From Multivorans sp965232105 (lineage in GTDB: Bacteria; Acidobacteriota; Thermoanaerobaculia; Multivoradales; Multivoraceae), in assembly GCA_965232105.1 (NCBI GenBank), contig OZ246956.1:2914001-2978000 (forward strand): DNA of 64,000 bases, written 5' to 3'. A program made the position numbers and the translations under genes. The notes beneath the pieces are model-generated. The model saw only the letters and a program-made list of their open reading frames with translations, did no database searches and was not told where the DNA came from. Of the stretch, positions 1 through 8,066 are shown piece after piece; the stretch's first letter is position 1; each line of letters starts with the position of its first letter.

Positions 1-635
1 CCTGCGAGGCGGTAGCGGCCGGCATCAACGAGAACGGCGGCGAGGCAATGGCCCACCCCTGCAACATCTCCCACAAGGATCAACTGGAACGGCTGGTGGC
101 GGCGACCCGGGAACGCTGGGGCCAGATCGACGTGCTGGTTCTGAACGCGGCGGTGAACCCCTACTACGGCTCCAGCCTGGGCATCTCGGACTCGGCGTTC
201 GACAAGGTGATGGACGTCAACATCAAGAGCAACCACTGGCTGTGCCAGATGGTGATTCCCGAGATGCGTGAGCGCAAGGACGGCTCGATCATCATCGTCT
301 CGTCGATCGGCGGCTTTCGCGGCAGCTCGATGCTCGGCGCGTATGCGATCTCGAAAGCCGCGGACATGCAGCTCGCGCGCAACCTGGCGGCCGAGTTCAG
401 CCCCGACAACATCCGTGTCAACACCGTCTGCCCGGGCCTGGTCAAGACCGATTTCGCCCGCGCGCTGTGGGAGAACCCGGAGAACAGGGCCCGGGTCGAG
501 GCGACCACGCCGCTGCGCCGGCTCGGTGAGCCCGAGGATTGCGCCGGTATCGCCGTGTATCTCGCGTCGCGCGCGGGCTCCTGGACCACGGGCCAGGCAT
601 TCACCGTCGATGGCGGAGTCGTCGCCTGCGGTTGA
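1..635 (+). CDS. SDR-family oxidoreductase (5' end outside window)
   Basis: This is the C-terminal ~210 codons of a short-chain dehydrogenase/reductase, in a frame open from base 3. The fragment shows the NNAG-equivalent loop as LNAAVNP, the catalytic-region IIIVSSIGG strand, the YxxxK pair as YAISK (Tyr codon at 342, Lys codon at 354), and the typical C-terminus with LGEPEDCAG and TVDGG. These features mark a classical NAD(P)-dependent SDR of the FabG/glucose-dehydrogenase type. The Rossmann glycine motif lies upstream of the window, so cofactor preference cannot be read. The substrate is unknown. The TGA stop at 633-635 overlaps the proposed TTG start of the next gene, suggesting translational coupling. 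Confidence 0.9.
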   Translation, partial: CEAVAAGINENGGEAMAHPCNISHKDQLERLVAATRERWGQIDVLVLNAAVNPYYGSSLGISDSAFDKVMDVNIKSNHWLCQMVIPEMRERKDGSIIIVSSIGGFRGSSMLGAYAISKAADMQLARNLAAEFSPDNIRVNTVCPGLVKTDFARALWENPENRARVEATTPLRRLGEPEDCAGIAVYLASRAGSWTTGQAFTVDGGVVACG

Positions 636-2056
636 TCGCGTCGTTCTCGGCCTTGCTGCTCGCCGCCGGTGCGCTTGCCGCCCAGACCGCCGGTGAGCCC
701 GCGGGCGCGGTGTTCCTTGCCAGCGGGGCTCGGGTCGGGGAAGTGAACACGACATCGGCCGTCGTCTGGACGCGGACGACGGCCGAGCCGCAGCGCCGCG
801 CCGGAGACGAGGTCTCCGGCCGGCCGGTCGTGACGCTCGAGCCTGGGGTCGACCCATCGGCGCTCGAAGGAGCGGTTCCCGGGGCGCCGGGTGAAGTCCG
901 GGTCACCGTGCGGCGTCGGGACGACGGTGGTGAAGCACGGCTCGTCGACTGGCAGCCGACTGCGCCTGACCGTGACTTCACCGGGCAGGTTCTGCTGGAC
1001 GACCTCGCCGCCGACACGTCGTACCTCGTGATGGTCGAGGCGCGGCCGGCCGCGCCGGAGGTCGAGTCGACGGCTCTCGAAACGGTGGCGTTCCGGACCG
1101 CACCGGCGCAGGACCAGCGCCGGCCGATCCGCTTTACCGCGATGACCTGCCAGTACTACGGCCGGCGCGACCGCCCGGACGGCTTCCAGATCTATCCGTC
1201 GATGGCGGCCGGCCGGCCCGATTTCTACCTGTCGATCGGCGACAACGTGTACTACGACAACGAGTCGCCGCGCGCCACGTCCGTGGAGTTGGCGCGCTAC
1301 CACTGGCAGCGAATGTTCACCTTGCCGGCGGTGGCCAGCTTCCTGCGCGCGGTCCCCGGCTACTGGCTCAAGGACGACCACGACCTGTTGCGAAACGACT
1401 CCTGGCCCGGGATCGACCCCGGCATCTCTGCGCCAATGACGTTCGAAGAAGGGCTCGCCGTGTTCGTTGAGCAGACGCCGGCGCCCGAACGCCCGTACCG
1501 CACCGTCCGCTGGGGCAAGGGCGTGCAGCTCTGGCTTGTCGAGGGCCGCGACTTTCGTTCGCCCAACGACATGCCGGACGGTCCGGGAAAGACGATCTGG
1601 GGCGCCGAGCAGTGGCGCTGGTTTCAGGAGTCGCTGCTTGAGAGCGACGCGGACTGGAAGATCCTCGTCTCACCGACGCCGATCGTCGGCCCGGACCGCG
1701 CCAGCAAGGCGGACAACCACGCCAACGCCGCCTTCAGCCATGAGGGCGACGCGGTCCGGGGGTGGTTCCGGGCGAACATGGACGACCGCTTCCTCGTCAT
1801 CGTCGGCGACCGGCACTGGCAATACCACTCGGTCCACCCGGAGACCGACCTCGACGAGTTCTCCGTCGGCCCGGCGAGCGACGCCCACGCCGGCGGCACG
1901 CCGGGCGAGGATCCCGACTACCACCGCTTCCATCGTGTCGGCGGCGGGTTCCTCAGCGTCGACGTCGACTGGGTCGGCGACCGCCCGCGGATCGTCCTGC
2001 GGCACCGGGATGTGTTCGGTCGGGTGGTCTACGAAGTCGAGCGACTGGGTTCGTAG
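632..2056 (+). CDS. PhoD-like alkaline phosphatase/phosphodiesterase, secreted
   Basis: A predicted exported metallophosphoesterase of about 474 residues. The N-terminus reads as a signal peptide (IASFSALLLAAGALAAQ), followed by a PhoD N-terminal beta domain and the catalytic domain. Visible metal-site motifs are SIGDNVYYD, KDDHDLLRNDSWPG and VIVGDRHWQYHS. The family hydrolyses phosphomonoesters or diesters in the periplasm. I chose TTG at 632 because it places the signal peptide at the very N-terminus and overlaps the SDR stop. An ATG further upstream (539) would add an Arg-rich extension that lies over the SDR C-terminus. The fold assignment is confident; the substrate is unknown. Confidence 0.85.
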   Translation: MIASFSALLLAAGALAAQTAGEPAGAVFLASGARVGEVNTTSAVVWTRTTAEPQRRAGDEVSGRPVVTLEPGVDPSALEGAVPGAPGEVRVTVRRRDDGGEARLVDWQPTAPDRDFTGQVLLDDLAADTSYLVMVEARPAAPEVESTALETVAFRTAPAQDQRRPIRFTAMTCQYYGRRDRPDGFQIYPSMAAGRPDFYLSIGDNVYYDNESPRATSVELARYHWQRMFTLPAVASFLRAVPGYWLKDDHDLLRNDSWPGIDPGISAPMTFEEGLAVFVEQTPAPERPYRTVRWGKGVQLWLVEGRDFRSPNDMPDGPGKTIWGAEQWRWFQESLLESDADWKILVSPTPIVGPDRASKADNHANAAFSHEGDAVRGWFRANMDDRFLVIVGDRHWQYHSVHPETDLDEFSVGPASDAHAGGTPGEDPDYHRFHRVGGGFLSVDVDWVGDRPRIVLRHRDVFGRVVYEVERLGS

Positions 2057-2061
2057 GGCCT

Positions 2062-2093
2062 GAGCGCTGGCGTCAGCCCTCCAGCCAGCGCTC
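2062..2093. terminator. Bidirectional hairpin between convergent genes
   Basis: A perfect 10-bp inverted repeat, GAGCGCTGGC (2062-2071) and GCCAGCGCTC (2084-2093) with a 12-base loop, sits between the PhoD-like gene and the convergent HEPN gene and overlaps the last codons of the latter. No clear T-tract is present, so the terminator role is inferred from position and symmetry. Confidence 0.45.
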
Positions 2094-2501
2094 GATGTGG
2101 CCAGCAAAGATCTCAAAGTCCTCCAGGTCCTCACCCAGGAATCGGGCAACGCGATTCAGGTCGAGGTCGAGATAGCCGTGGACGATGATGTTCCGGAAGC
2201 CGGCGACGGCGCGGAACCGCTCGCCGAAGTCCACGGGTAGTACGGCTGACGCGACGAGGGAATCGATGGAGTCTCCGTAGGTCGGTGGGTCGTGGCCTTC
2301 GGTCGACGCAACATGGCTGGCTATGTCGAGTGCGTTCTGGATGCATAGCAGAAGGCCTCGCTCGACTGCCCAGCGCCGGCTCGTGTTCGTGCGCAGTGAC
2401 CGTGACGACGCGCCTTGGTGCCGCCGCAACTCTCGCAGTGCGCCGCGCAGCGCTGCGAGATGCCGCTCGACAATCTCCGGCTGGACCTGGCCTGGGCTCA
2501 C
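2073..2501 (-). CDS. hepT: HEPN-domain toxin (HepT-like, DUF86)
   Basis: A small protein of 142 residues with the HEPN RNase signature RNIIVHGY near the C-terminus, an exact RX4HXY motif. In the known MNT-HEPN systems, HepT is a ribonuclease toxin and the partner nucleotidyltransferase AMPylates the Tyr of this motif to inactivate it. The GTG start at 2501 overlaps the TGA stop of the upstream MNT gene (GTGA, 2498-2501), which is classic toxin-antitoxin coupling. A longer upstream reading exists but lies inside the MNT gene and lacks family similarity. Role is inferred from family and arrangement; activity is untested. Confidence 0.88.
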   Translation of the reverse strand: MSPGQVQPEIVERHLAALRGALRELRRHQGASSRSLRTNTSRRWAVERGLLLCIQNALDIASHVASTEGHDPPTYGDSIDSLVASAVLPVDFGERFRAVAGFRNIIVHGYLDLDLNRVARFLGEDLEDFEIFAGHIERWLEG

Positions 2502-2950
2502 GGCTGGCGGTCCCGGTTCGCGTAACGGCGCGCGGCAGCCTGCTTCTTCAGTTGCGGCAAGAAGTCGAAGTAGCGCGAGAGAGCGTAGCCGGCGCGCGTG
2601 GTCGTGGCCTTCAGGTCGCGGGTCACCAGCAGTTTGCCGTCGCGCAGGACGCGGTGGTAGAGCAATGGCGGCGCCCGGTTCAGCAGAACGACGTCGATGT
2701 CGTTCGTTCCGAGCTCGCTCATGAGGTCCGTGATGAGTTCCGCGTCGTAGCCGTACGAACCCGGATTGGCCACGTCTTCGTCGATGTACACGGCGACGTC
2801 GATGTCGCTCAGGGCGCCTGCGTCCCCTCGCGCCTGCGAACCGAAGAGGTAGGCGTCGAGGATCTCGGGCCGAGGCTCCAGGGCGCGCGTCAGCCGGGCC
2901 TGGAGTTCCGCGCCGTCCGTGGTCCTGCTTCCGGATTGCTCCTCGCCCAT
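2498..2950 (-). CDS. mntA: MNT-type nucleotidyltransferase antitoxin
   Basis: A 150-residue minimal nucleotidyltransferase. The active-site motif GSQARGDAGALSDID matches GSX10DXD exactly. In this family the enzyme transfers AMP to the paired HEPN toxin, so it acts as a modifying antitoxin. The ATG at 2950 begins MGEEQSG. The open frame further upstream to 3322 is Pro/Arg-rich and does not resemble the family, so I left it out. It is first in a two-gene operon with the HEPN gene, with a 4-bp overlap. Confidence 0.88.
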   Translation of the reverse strand: MGEEQSGSRTTDGAELQARLTRALEPRPEILDAYLFGSQARGDAGALSDIDVAVYIDEDVANPGSYGYDAELITDLMSELGTNDIDVVLLNRAPPLLYHRVLRDGKLLVTRDLKATTTRAGYALSRYFDFLPQLKKQAAARRYANRDRQP

Positions 2951-3224
2951 CTTCTGGATCCCCGGGAAGTGGATGTCGCGACTTCTGTCGGTGCCTATCG
3001 TACAAGCGATGCGGAGTGCCGAGCGGAGTGGGCGTTCGACCTGCCCACGCGTAGGCGGATCTGGAACCTGTTTGAGTCGGCGCCACCACCGGTTGGCTAC
3101 GACCCGGCGATCATCCCCGGATGGGACGACCCCGACGGCTCGACGTTTACCGTGCTGCGGCTGACGCCCTGACGGCTTCGCGTCATGCCGGGGGTGGTGC
3201 TGTTGTCCGGCGAGGGGAATGTGC

Positions 3225-4250
3225 TCAGGTGGACGGCGGATTCGGATTCGTCGAGTCGGCGGTGGAGTCGGCTTCGGTGTCGTCAACCGGCTTGAGGACC
3301 TTGACACGCGGGGCCAGGACACGGTGCATCCGGTTCAGGCGGTCCGCGAGCCACTCGTGCTGCTTGGGCCAGTCGGACTCGTCGGTCGGGTCGCACTTCC
3401 TGTAGACCGCTACCCGGCAGGCACCGACTGTCGGTAGCGCCTCCCACTTCAGCTCGAAGTCGAGTTGGCGCTCGATTGCGTCGCGGTCTAGCTTCAACGC
3501 GTCGAAGTAGGCGTTGGCGTCAAGGGCAGGCAGCTGCTTCTTCAAGACGGCGTGGTCGAAGTATAGTTCGGCGCGAATCCACGCAGCTTGTGAGTGCGTG
3601 CCGGCGGCGAGATGGAAACCGCTTCGGCCTATCGCAACGACCGAATAGGAGTCGGACCGAGGCTTCTGTGGTCTTGCGGGACCGTCGGCCGAGAGCAGGA
3701 TCTCTCGGAACGCCCGCCAGTAGCGGAGCTGCACCTCCTTCAACGGAGACAGTTCGGGGGTTCGGACGACCTCCCGCGACCAGTCGTTCGGTTTGGCGAC
3801 GAGGCTCAGTCTCGGCGCTGACCTGGAGTTGTCGATGCGCCAGAGTTCCAGTTCCACGCCGAAGAAGTCCGTGTCCTCGGAAGTGGCGTTGAGCCAGTCC
3901 AGAGCTGCACGATGCTCGTCCCTGAACCGACCGGCGATCCAGACGACTGTCCGGGCCTTGAGCCCCGCTCCGTAGGTGATGAGCTTGCCGAGGTGGTCGT
4001 GGTCGCTAGCGCCTAGTTGATTCTCGACGACAACCGTGCCTCCAATGCCCTCGCAGACCAGATCGGCTCGGTAGCTTCCGACTCTCTTCTCGGTACCCTT
4101 GACTTCCAAGTCGTCGCCAAGGCCCAGCGAGTCGGAGAGCAGTTCGAGGTTCCTGGCGAGCCATGGCGTCAGGTCTGCCGCTTCGTCGCGCCAGACTTCT
4201 CGGAGCTCAACCTTCTGCATGGTGCCCAGCTTGGGTTCTTCTGCATCCAA
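3225..4250 (-). CDS. DUF4268-type protein with PD-(D/E)XK-like N-terminus
   Basis: A 341-residue soluble protein. The N-terminal half carries a nuclease-like pattern: Asp63 in YRADLVCE, then Glu76-Asn-Gln78 in VVVENQLG, which resembles the D...(D/E)xK core with Gln in the Lys place. The C-terminal half has the Trp/Phe-rich look of DUF4268 (YWRAFREI, HEWLADRLN). Such proteins are often annotated as DNA-binding or putative endonucleases and occur near mobile or defence loci. It stands alone, upstream of the MNT-HEPN pair on the same strand. A second Met at residue 11 (MQKVEL) is an alternative start. Function is not established. Confidence 0.75.
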   Translation of the reverse strand: MDAEEPKLGTMQKVELREVWRDEAADLTPWLARNLELLSDSLGLGDDLEVKGTEKRVGSYRADLVCEGIGGTVVVENQLGASDHDHLGKLITYGAGLKARTVVWIAGRFRDEHRAALDWLNATSEDTDFFGVELELWRIDNSRSAPRLSLVAKPNDWSREVVRTPELSPLKEVQLRYWRAFREILLSADGPARPQKPRSDSYSVVAIGRSGFHLAAGTHSQAAWIRAELYFDHAVLKKQLPALDANAYFDALKLDRDAIERQLDFELKWEALPTVGACRVAVYRKCDPTDESDWPKQHEWLADRLNRMHRVLAPRVKVLKPVDDTEADSTADSTNPNPPST

Positions 4251-4331
4251 GGTGCTTTCTCCCGTTCTATGCCGAGGCGGCGGCTGATGGTCTGTAGGAA
4301 TCGGAGCTAAGGGACCGCTCCCTGTTTCTTT

Positions 4332-5159
4332 TCAGATCGTAGCCATCGGCACCGGCAGCCCCGCCACGGGTGCCCGCGTCCGGAAGATCGAGCCGCTGCT
4401 CTCGGGGTTGTCCGGATCGCCGGCGGTCACGACGTAGAGGTCTCGCCGGTCGCTGCCGCCGAAGCAGACGCTGGTGATGTTCCTCGCCGGAACTTCCAGG
4501 TGACTGAGGATCCGGCCTTCCGGGTCGAACCGGGTGACGCAACCCCCGGCGAAGCAGGCGACCCAGAGGCAGCCCTGCTCGTCGACGGCGAGGCCGTCAC
4601 AGCGGCCCCGGTCGGGCGAAGCGAGCGCTCGCCGGTTGACGCAGCTCCCGTCGTCTTCGATGTCGTGGGCGACGACGTGGTTGCGAGCGGTGTCGGCGTG
4701 GTAGAGCGTGCGCCCGTCCGGTGAGAAACCGATGCCGTTGGTCAGGCTGATGTCGCCGTAGAGTTCGGTCGCTTCGCCTTCCGCCTCGATTCGCCAGCAC
4801 TCACCGGGAGTCCGCTCGCGGCTACCGGTGAACGGGCTCGTGCGCATCGTGCCGCAGATGACCCGGCCCCGCGAGTCGACGAAGATGTCGTTGAAGCCGG
4901 GCGTGTCCGGCGGGTCGAAGAGGATGCGTGTGTGCCCGTCCTTGACGTGGCAGATATTGCGACCCGAGCAGACGATGCCGCCGCCGGCATGGAGCGCGAT
5001 GCCTCCGACGCCGCGACGCTTGGGCACGACCGTTTCGATCTCGCCCTCCGGGCTGCGCCGGTAGACGCCGCCGTTGTGGACATCGCTGAAGTAGAGGCGG
5101 TCTGCCGCGTCGACGCGAGGACCTTCGATCAGGGTGTAGCCGGACGCAAGGAGTTCCAT
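4332..5159 (-). CDS. SMP-30/gluconolactonase-like protein
   Basis: A six-bladed beta-propeller lactonase of 275 residues. Family metal ligands are visible: Glu in TLIEGPRVD, Asn in SLTNGIGFSPDG and Asp in RCDGLAVDEQGCLW. SMP-30 enzymes hydrolyse sugar lactones using a divalent cation. I chose ATG 5159 (MELLASGYTL). The upstream open frame to 5291 lies over the TrkH C-terminus and is Ser/Arg-rich, so it is not plausible. No signal peptide is seen, suggesting a cytoplasmic enzyme. It lies downstream of trkH by 22 bases on the same strand. Confidence 0.88.
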   Translation of the reverse strand: MELLASGYTLIEGPRVDAADRLYFSDVHNGGVYRRSPEGEIETVVPKRRGVGGIALHAGGGIVCSGRNICHVKDGHTRILFDPPDTPGFNDIFVDSRGRVICGTMRTSPFTGSRERTPGECWRIEAEGEATELYGDISLTNGIGFSPDGRTLYHADTARNHVVAHDIEDDGSCVNRRALASPDRGRCDGLAVDEQGCLWVACFAGGCVTRFDPEGRILSHLEVPARNITSVCFGGSDRRDLYVVTAGDPDNPESSGSIFRTRAPVAGLPVPMATI

Positions 5160-5181
5160 GGGGCGCGGACTGTAGCAGCGC

Positions 5182-6660
5182 TCATCGCCAGCGAATCCCG
5201 AGCCAGGCGGCGGGGTGGAGGAAGATGAGAACGGTGATGATCTCGAGCCGGCCGATCCACATGTTGAGCGACAGGTAGACCTTGATCGCATCGGGGAAGT
5301 GGGCGTAGTTGCCGAACGGGCCCACGTCTCCCAGGCCCGGACCGATGTTGCCGAGAGTGGCGATGCTGGCGGTCACAGCGGTGGGCATGTCCGTGCCGGC
5401 CAGGCCCACGACGCCGACACTCAGGGCGAAAAGGACGAGGTAGAGGAGCAGGAAGGACACGACGGCGTGGATCACGTCGTCGGGCACTCGGCGGCCATCG
5501 AGGCGCAGCGGCCGTACGGCGCGGGGGAAGACCGTCTGAAACATCTCGACCAGAGTCGACTTCGCGATCAGCCATACCCGGACCAGCTTCGGGCCGCCGG
5601 CGGCGGAACCGCCGCAGCCGCCGCAGAACATGAGCAGCAGGAGGATCGTCTGGCTCGCCTGGGACCAGAGCGCGAAGTCCTCGGTCGCGAATCCGGTCGT
5701 CGTGATGATCGCGAGCGCCTGGAAGCCCGCGCGCCGCAACGTGTCCTCCGACAGCGCCTCGGTCGCGATCCACTCCCACAACGGCACGTCGTCGCTCTTG
5801 AGAGTGAAGGCCAGAAGCAGGGTCGCGGCGACGACGATCACGAGGTAGAGCCGGAACTCCTCGCTTCGCAGCAGGGTCAGCGGGCGGCCGCGGATCGCCT
5901 GGAACTGGAAGGCGTAGTTCGCTCCGGCGAGGAGCATGAAGGCCATCACCGTCCACTCGATCAGGCTGCTGTCGTAACCGCCGATGCTGCCCGGGTGAGG
6001 GGAAAAGCCTCCGGCCGACACGGTGCTGAGGGAGTTGCAGATCGCGTCGAAGGGAGGCATGCCGAACCGGATCAGGAGACCCGCTTCCAGCGCGGTCAGG
6101 CCGACGTACAGCGTGTACAGGTAGAGGGCCGTGTTGCGGATGCGGGGGGTAAGGCGCTCTTCCGTGGGCCCGGGCGCTTCGGCGAAGAACATCTGGCGGC
6201 CCGCGATGCGAAGCGCGGGCAGCACGGCGATGAAGAGGGCGATGATGCCCATGCTGCCGATCCATTCGCTCAAGGATCGCCACAGGAAGACGCCTTCGCT
6301 CACCGCGTCGAAGTCGGTGAGGATCGTGGCGCCGGTGCCGGTCAGGCCCGACATCGACTCGAAGAACGCGTCGGCGGGTGCGAAGCCGTTCGCCGAGTAG
6401 GGGATGGCGCCGATCAGAACCAGCAGCAGCCAGGCCACGGCCACGGTCGCCAGGCCTTCCATCCGCCGCATCTCGAGTCCCCGGCCGGGCAGGAGTCGCG
6501 AAGCCAGACCCAGCAGAACGGCGAGGCCGGCGGCGCCGAGGAAGGCGAGGGAGCTGCGCCCGTGCCCGTAGACTGCCTCGACCGCCGACGGCGCAAGCAG
6601 GACGACGCCGAAACAGCCGACCAGCGCCAGGGCCGTACGGAGAACGATCGAGACGCGCAC
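5182..6660 (-). CDS. trkH: Trk potassium uptake channel subunit TrkH
   Basis: A polytopic membrane protein of 492 residues, close to the usual TrkH length. Four pore loops with conserved glycines are visible: SGLTGTGAT, STVSAGGFSPH, AIITTTGFAT and LGNIGPGLG. These form the K+ selectivity filter of the SKT superfamily. It starts MRVSIVLRTALAL, directly downstream of trkA with a 7-base gap, so the pair is one operon: TrkA gates TrkH in response to nucleotides. Confidence 0.96.
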   Translation of the reverse strand: MRVSIVLRTALALVGCFGVVLLAPSAVEAVYGHGRSSLAFLGAAGLAVLLGLASRLLPGRGLEMRRMEGLATVAVAWLLLVLIGAIPYSANGFAPADAFFESMSGLTGTGATILTDFDAVSEGVFLWRSLSEWIGSMGIIALFIAVLPALRIAGRQMFFAEAPGPTEERLTPRIRNTALYLYTLYVGLTALEAGLLIRFGMPPFDAICNSLSTVSAGGFSPHPGSIGGYDSSLIEWTVMAFMLLAGANYAFQFQAIRGRPLTLLRSEEFRLYLVIVVAATLLLAFTLKSDDVPLWEWIATEALSEDTLRRAGFQALAIITTTGFATEDFALWSQASQTILLLLMFCGGCGGSAAGGPKLVRVWLIAKSTLVEMFQTVFPRAVRPLRLDGRRVPDDVIHAVVSFLLLYLVLFALSVGVVGLAGTDMPTAVTASIATLGNIGPGLGDVGPFGNYAHFPDAIKVYLSLNMWIGRLEIITVLIFLHPAAWLGIRWR

Positions 6661-6667
6661 GGGCGGC

Positions 6668-8020
6668 TTAGTCGGCTTCGGGCGCCAGTCCGAAGGCCGG
6701 GCCCACGGTGTCGGCGGCCTCCGCCGTGGCGACGACCAGCAGACGGTCGCCGGGGCGCACCTCGTCGTCTCCTCCGGGCACGATCGTGTTGTACTGCCGC
6801 AGCACGGCGCCGACGATGACTCCGGTCGGCATGTCCATCTCGCGCAGGCGCCGAGCGTCGAAGTCGGGCGGCACGACGACTTCGACGACTTCGGCCCGGC
6901 CGTCCTCGAGCGTGGCGCGGAACTCGAGGCGCGGTGCGTGGATCTGGTGCAGGACCTCGGCGATCGCGGCGGCGCGGGCGTTCAGAGTCACGTCGACGCC
7001 GACGCGCTCGAACAGGGCGCTGCTCGTGTCCTGGCTGACACCGGTCACGACCTTGGGAATCCCGAGCTGCTTCGCGATCAGGGAGCAGAGCAGGTTCGTC
7101 TGATCGTCACCGGCCATGGCGACCAGCGCATCGCTGCGGGCGACGCCGACTTCCTCCAGCACCTTCAGGTCCGTGCCGTCGCCGCAGAAGACGATCGCCC
7201 TGCCGACCTGTCCGGCGATGTCCTCGCAACGGCGTCTGGAGACCTCGATGACCCGTACTTCGGGCCAGAGGCCCCGGGTCAGTTCCTGTGCCAGGAGCCT
7301 GCCGGTACGGCCGCCGCCGATGATCGTCACGCTGCGCACGACGGTCTCGGGCGCGGCGAAGAACTGCTTCGCGACTTGCCGCAGGGCCGTTCGCCGACCC
7401 ATGAACAGGACCTTGTCTCCGGCTTCCAGGCGGTCCTGCCCGCGCGGAACGATCAGCTCCCCGTTTCTCGCCCGGCTGACGACCAGGGCGTTGGCCGGCA
7501 GGGGCGCCTCGGCCAGGGTCGGTCCGCACAGCCGCGAGTCCGCCGGCAACCGGTACTCCATCAGCCACACCCGGCCGCGGTGGAAGTTCTCCACGTCGAG
7601 GGCCCGCGGTTCGAGCACGATCCGGGCGATCTCCCTGGCCAGCGACCACTGGGGCCAGATCAGGTGGTCGATGACCTCTTCGAGCGTCGTCTGTTCCGGG
7701 TCGTTGAAGCTCTCGTGGTGCTCGTCCTGCGAAATGAAGCAGTAGGTCGTCGCCTTCGACCGGCCGCGGGCCGCCAGGCAGGCGATGATGTTGCGCTCGT
7801 CCGAGTCGGCGCAGGCGATGAACGTGTCCCCGTCGGAGAGGTCGACGTGCTTCAGCGTGGTGCGGCTGGCCGCCGGGCCGACCGTGATCTGCAGGTCCAG
7901 GTTCTCGAACCGGCCCCGGGCGGTCTCGGTGGGCAGAACGACGAAGACATCCTCCTCGCGCGCCAGTGAGGACGCGAGCAGGTATGCGATGTCTCCACCC
8001 CCCGCGATGACTACCGTCAC
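6668..8020 (-). CDS. trkA: Trk system regulatory subunit TrkA
   Basis: A cytosolic K+-channel regulator of 450 residues with the expected duplicated RCK architecture. The first nucleotide-binding domain begins VVIAGGGDIAYLLA. The second begins near the middle with TIIGGGRTGRLLAQEL and contains VFCGDGTDLKVLEEVG. TrkA_C modules are seen after each half (LRQYNTIVPGGDDEVRPGD near the end). It binds NAD(H)/ATP and controls TrkH. It is first in the trkA-trkH operon. The gene ahead on the same strand (outer-membrane barrel) ends 46 bases upstream. Confidence 0.95.
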   Translation of the reverse strand: MTVVIAGGGDIAYLLASSLAREEDVFVVLPTETARGRFENLDLQITVGPAASRTTLKHVDLSDGDTFIACADSDERNIIACLAARGRSKATTYCFISQDEHHESFNDPEQTTLEEVIDHLIWPQWSLAREIARIVLEPRALDVENFHRGRVWLMEYRLPADSRLCGPTLAEAPLPANALVVSRARNGELIVPRGQDRLEAGDKVLFMGRRTALRQVAKQFFAAPETVVRSVTIIGGGRTGRLLAQELTRGLWPEVRVIEVSRRRCEDIAGQVGRAIVFCGDGTDLKVLEEVGVARSDALVAMAGDDQTNLLCSLIAKQLGIPKVVTGVSQDTSSALFERVGVDVTLNARAAAIAEVLHQIHAPRLEFRATLEDGRAEVVEVVVPPDFDARRLREMDMPTGVIVGAVLRQYNTIVPGGDDEVRPGDRLLVVATAEAADTVGPAFGLAPEAD

Positions 8021-8066
8021 GGTCCGACGATACCGGAGGCGCGCCGGCGGGGCCTTCCCGGCGGCT

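Noticed and set aside
2951..3224. N-terminal extension of the MNT antitoxin up to 3322
   Set aside because: The extension is Pro/Arg-rich and not seen in the family; ATG 2950 gives the usual length. Nothing else was found in the gap.
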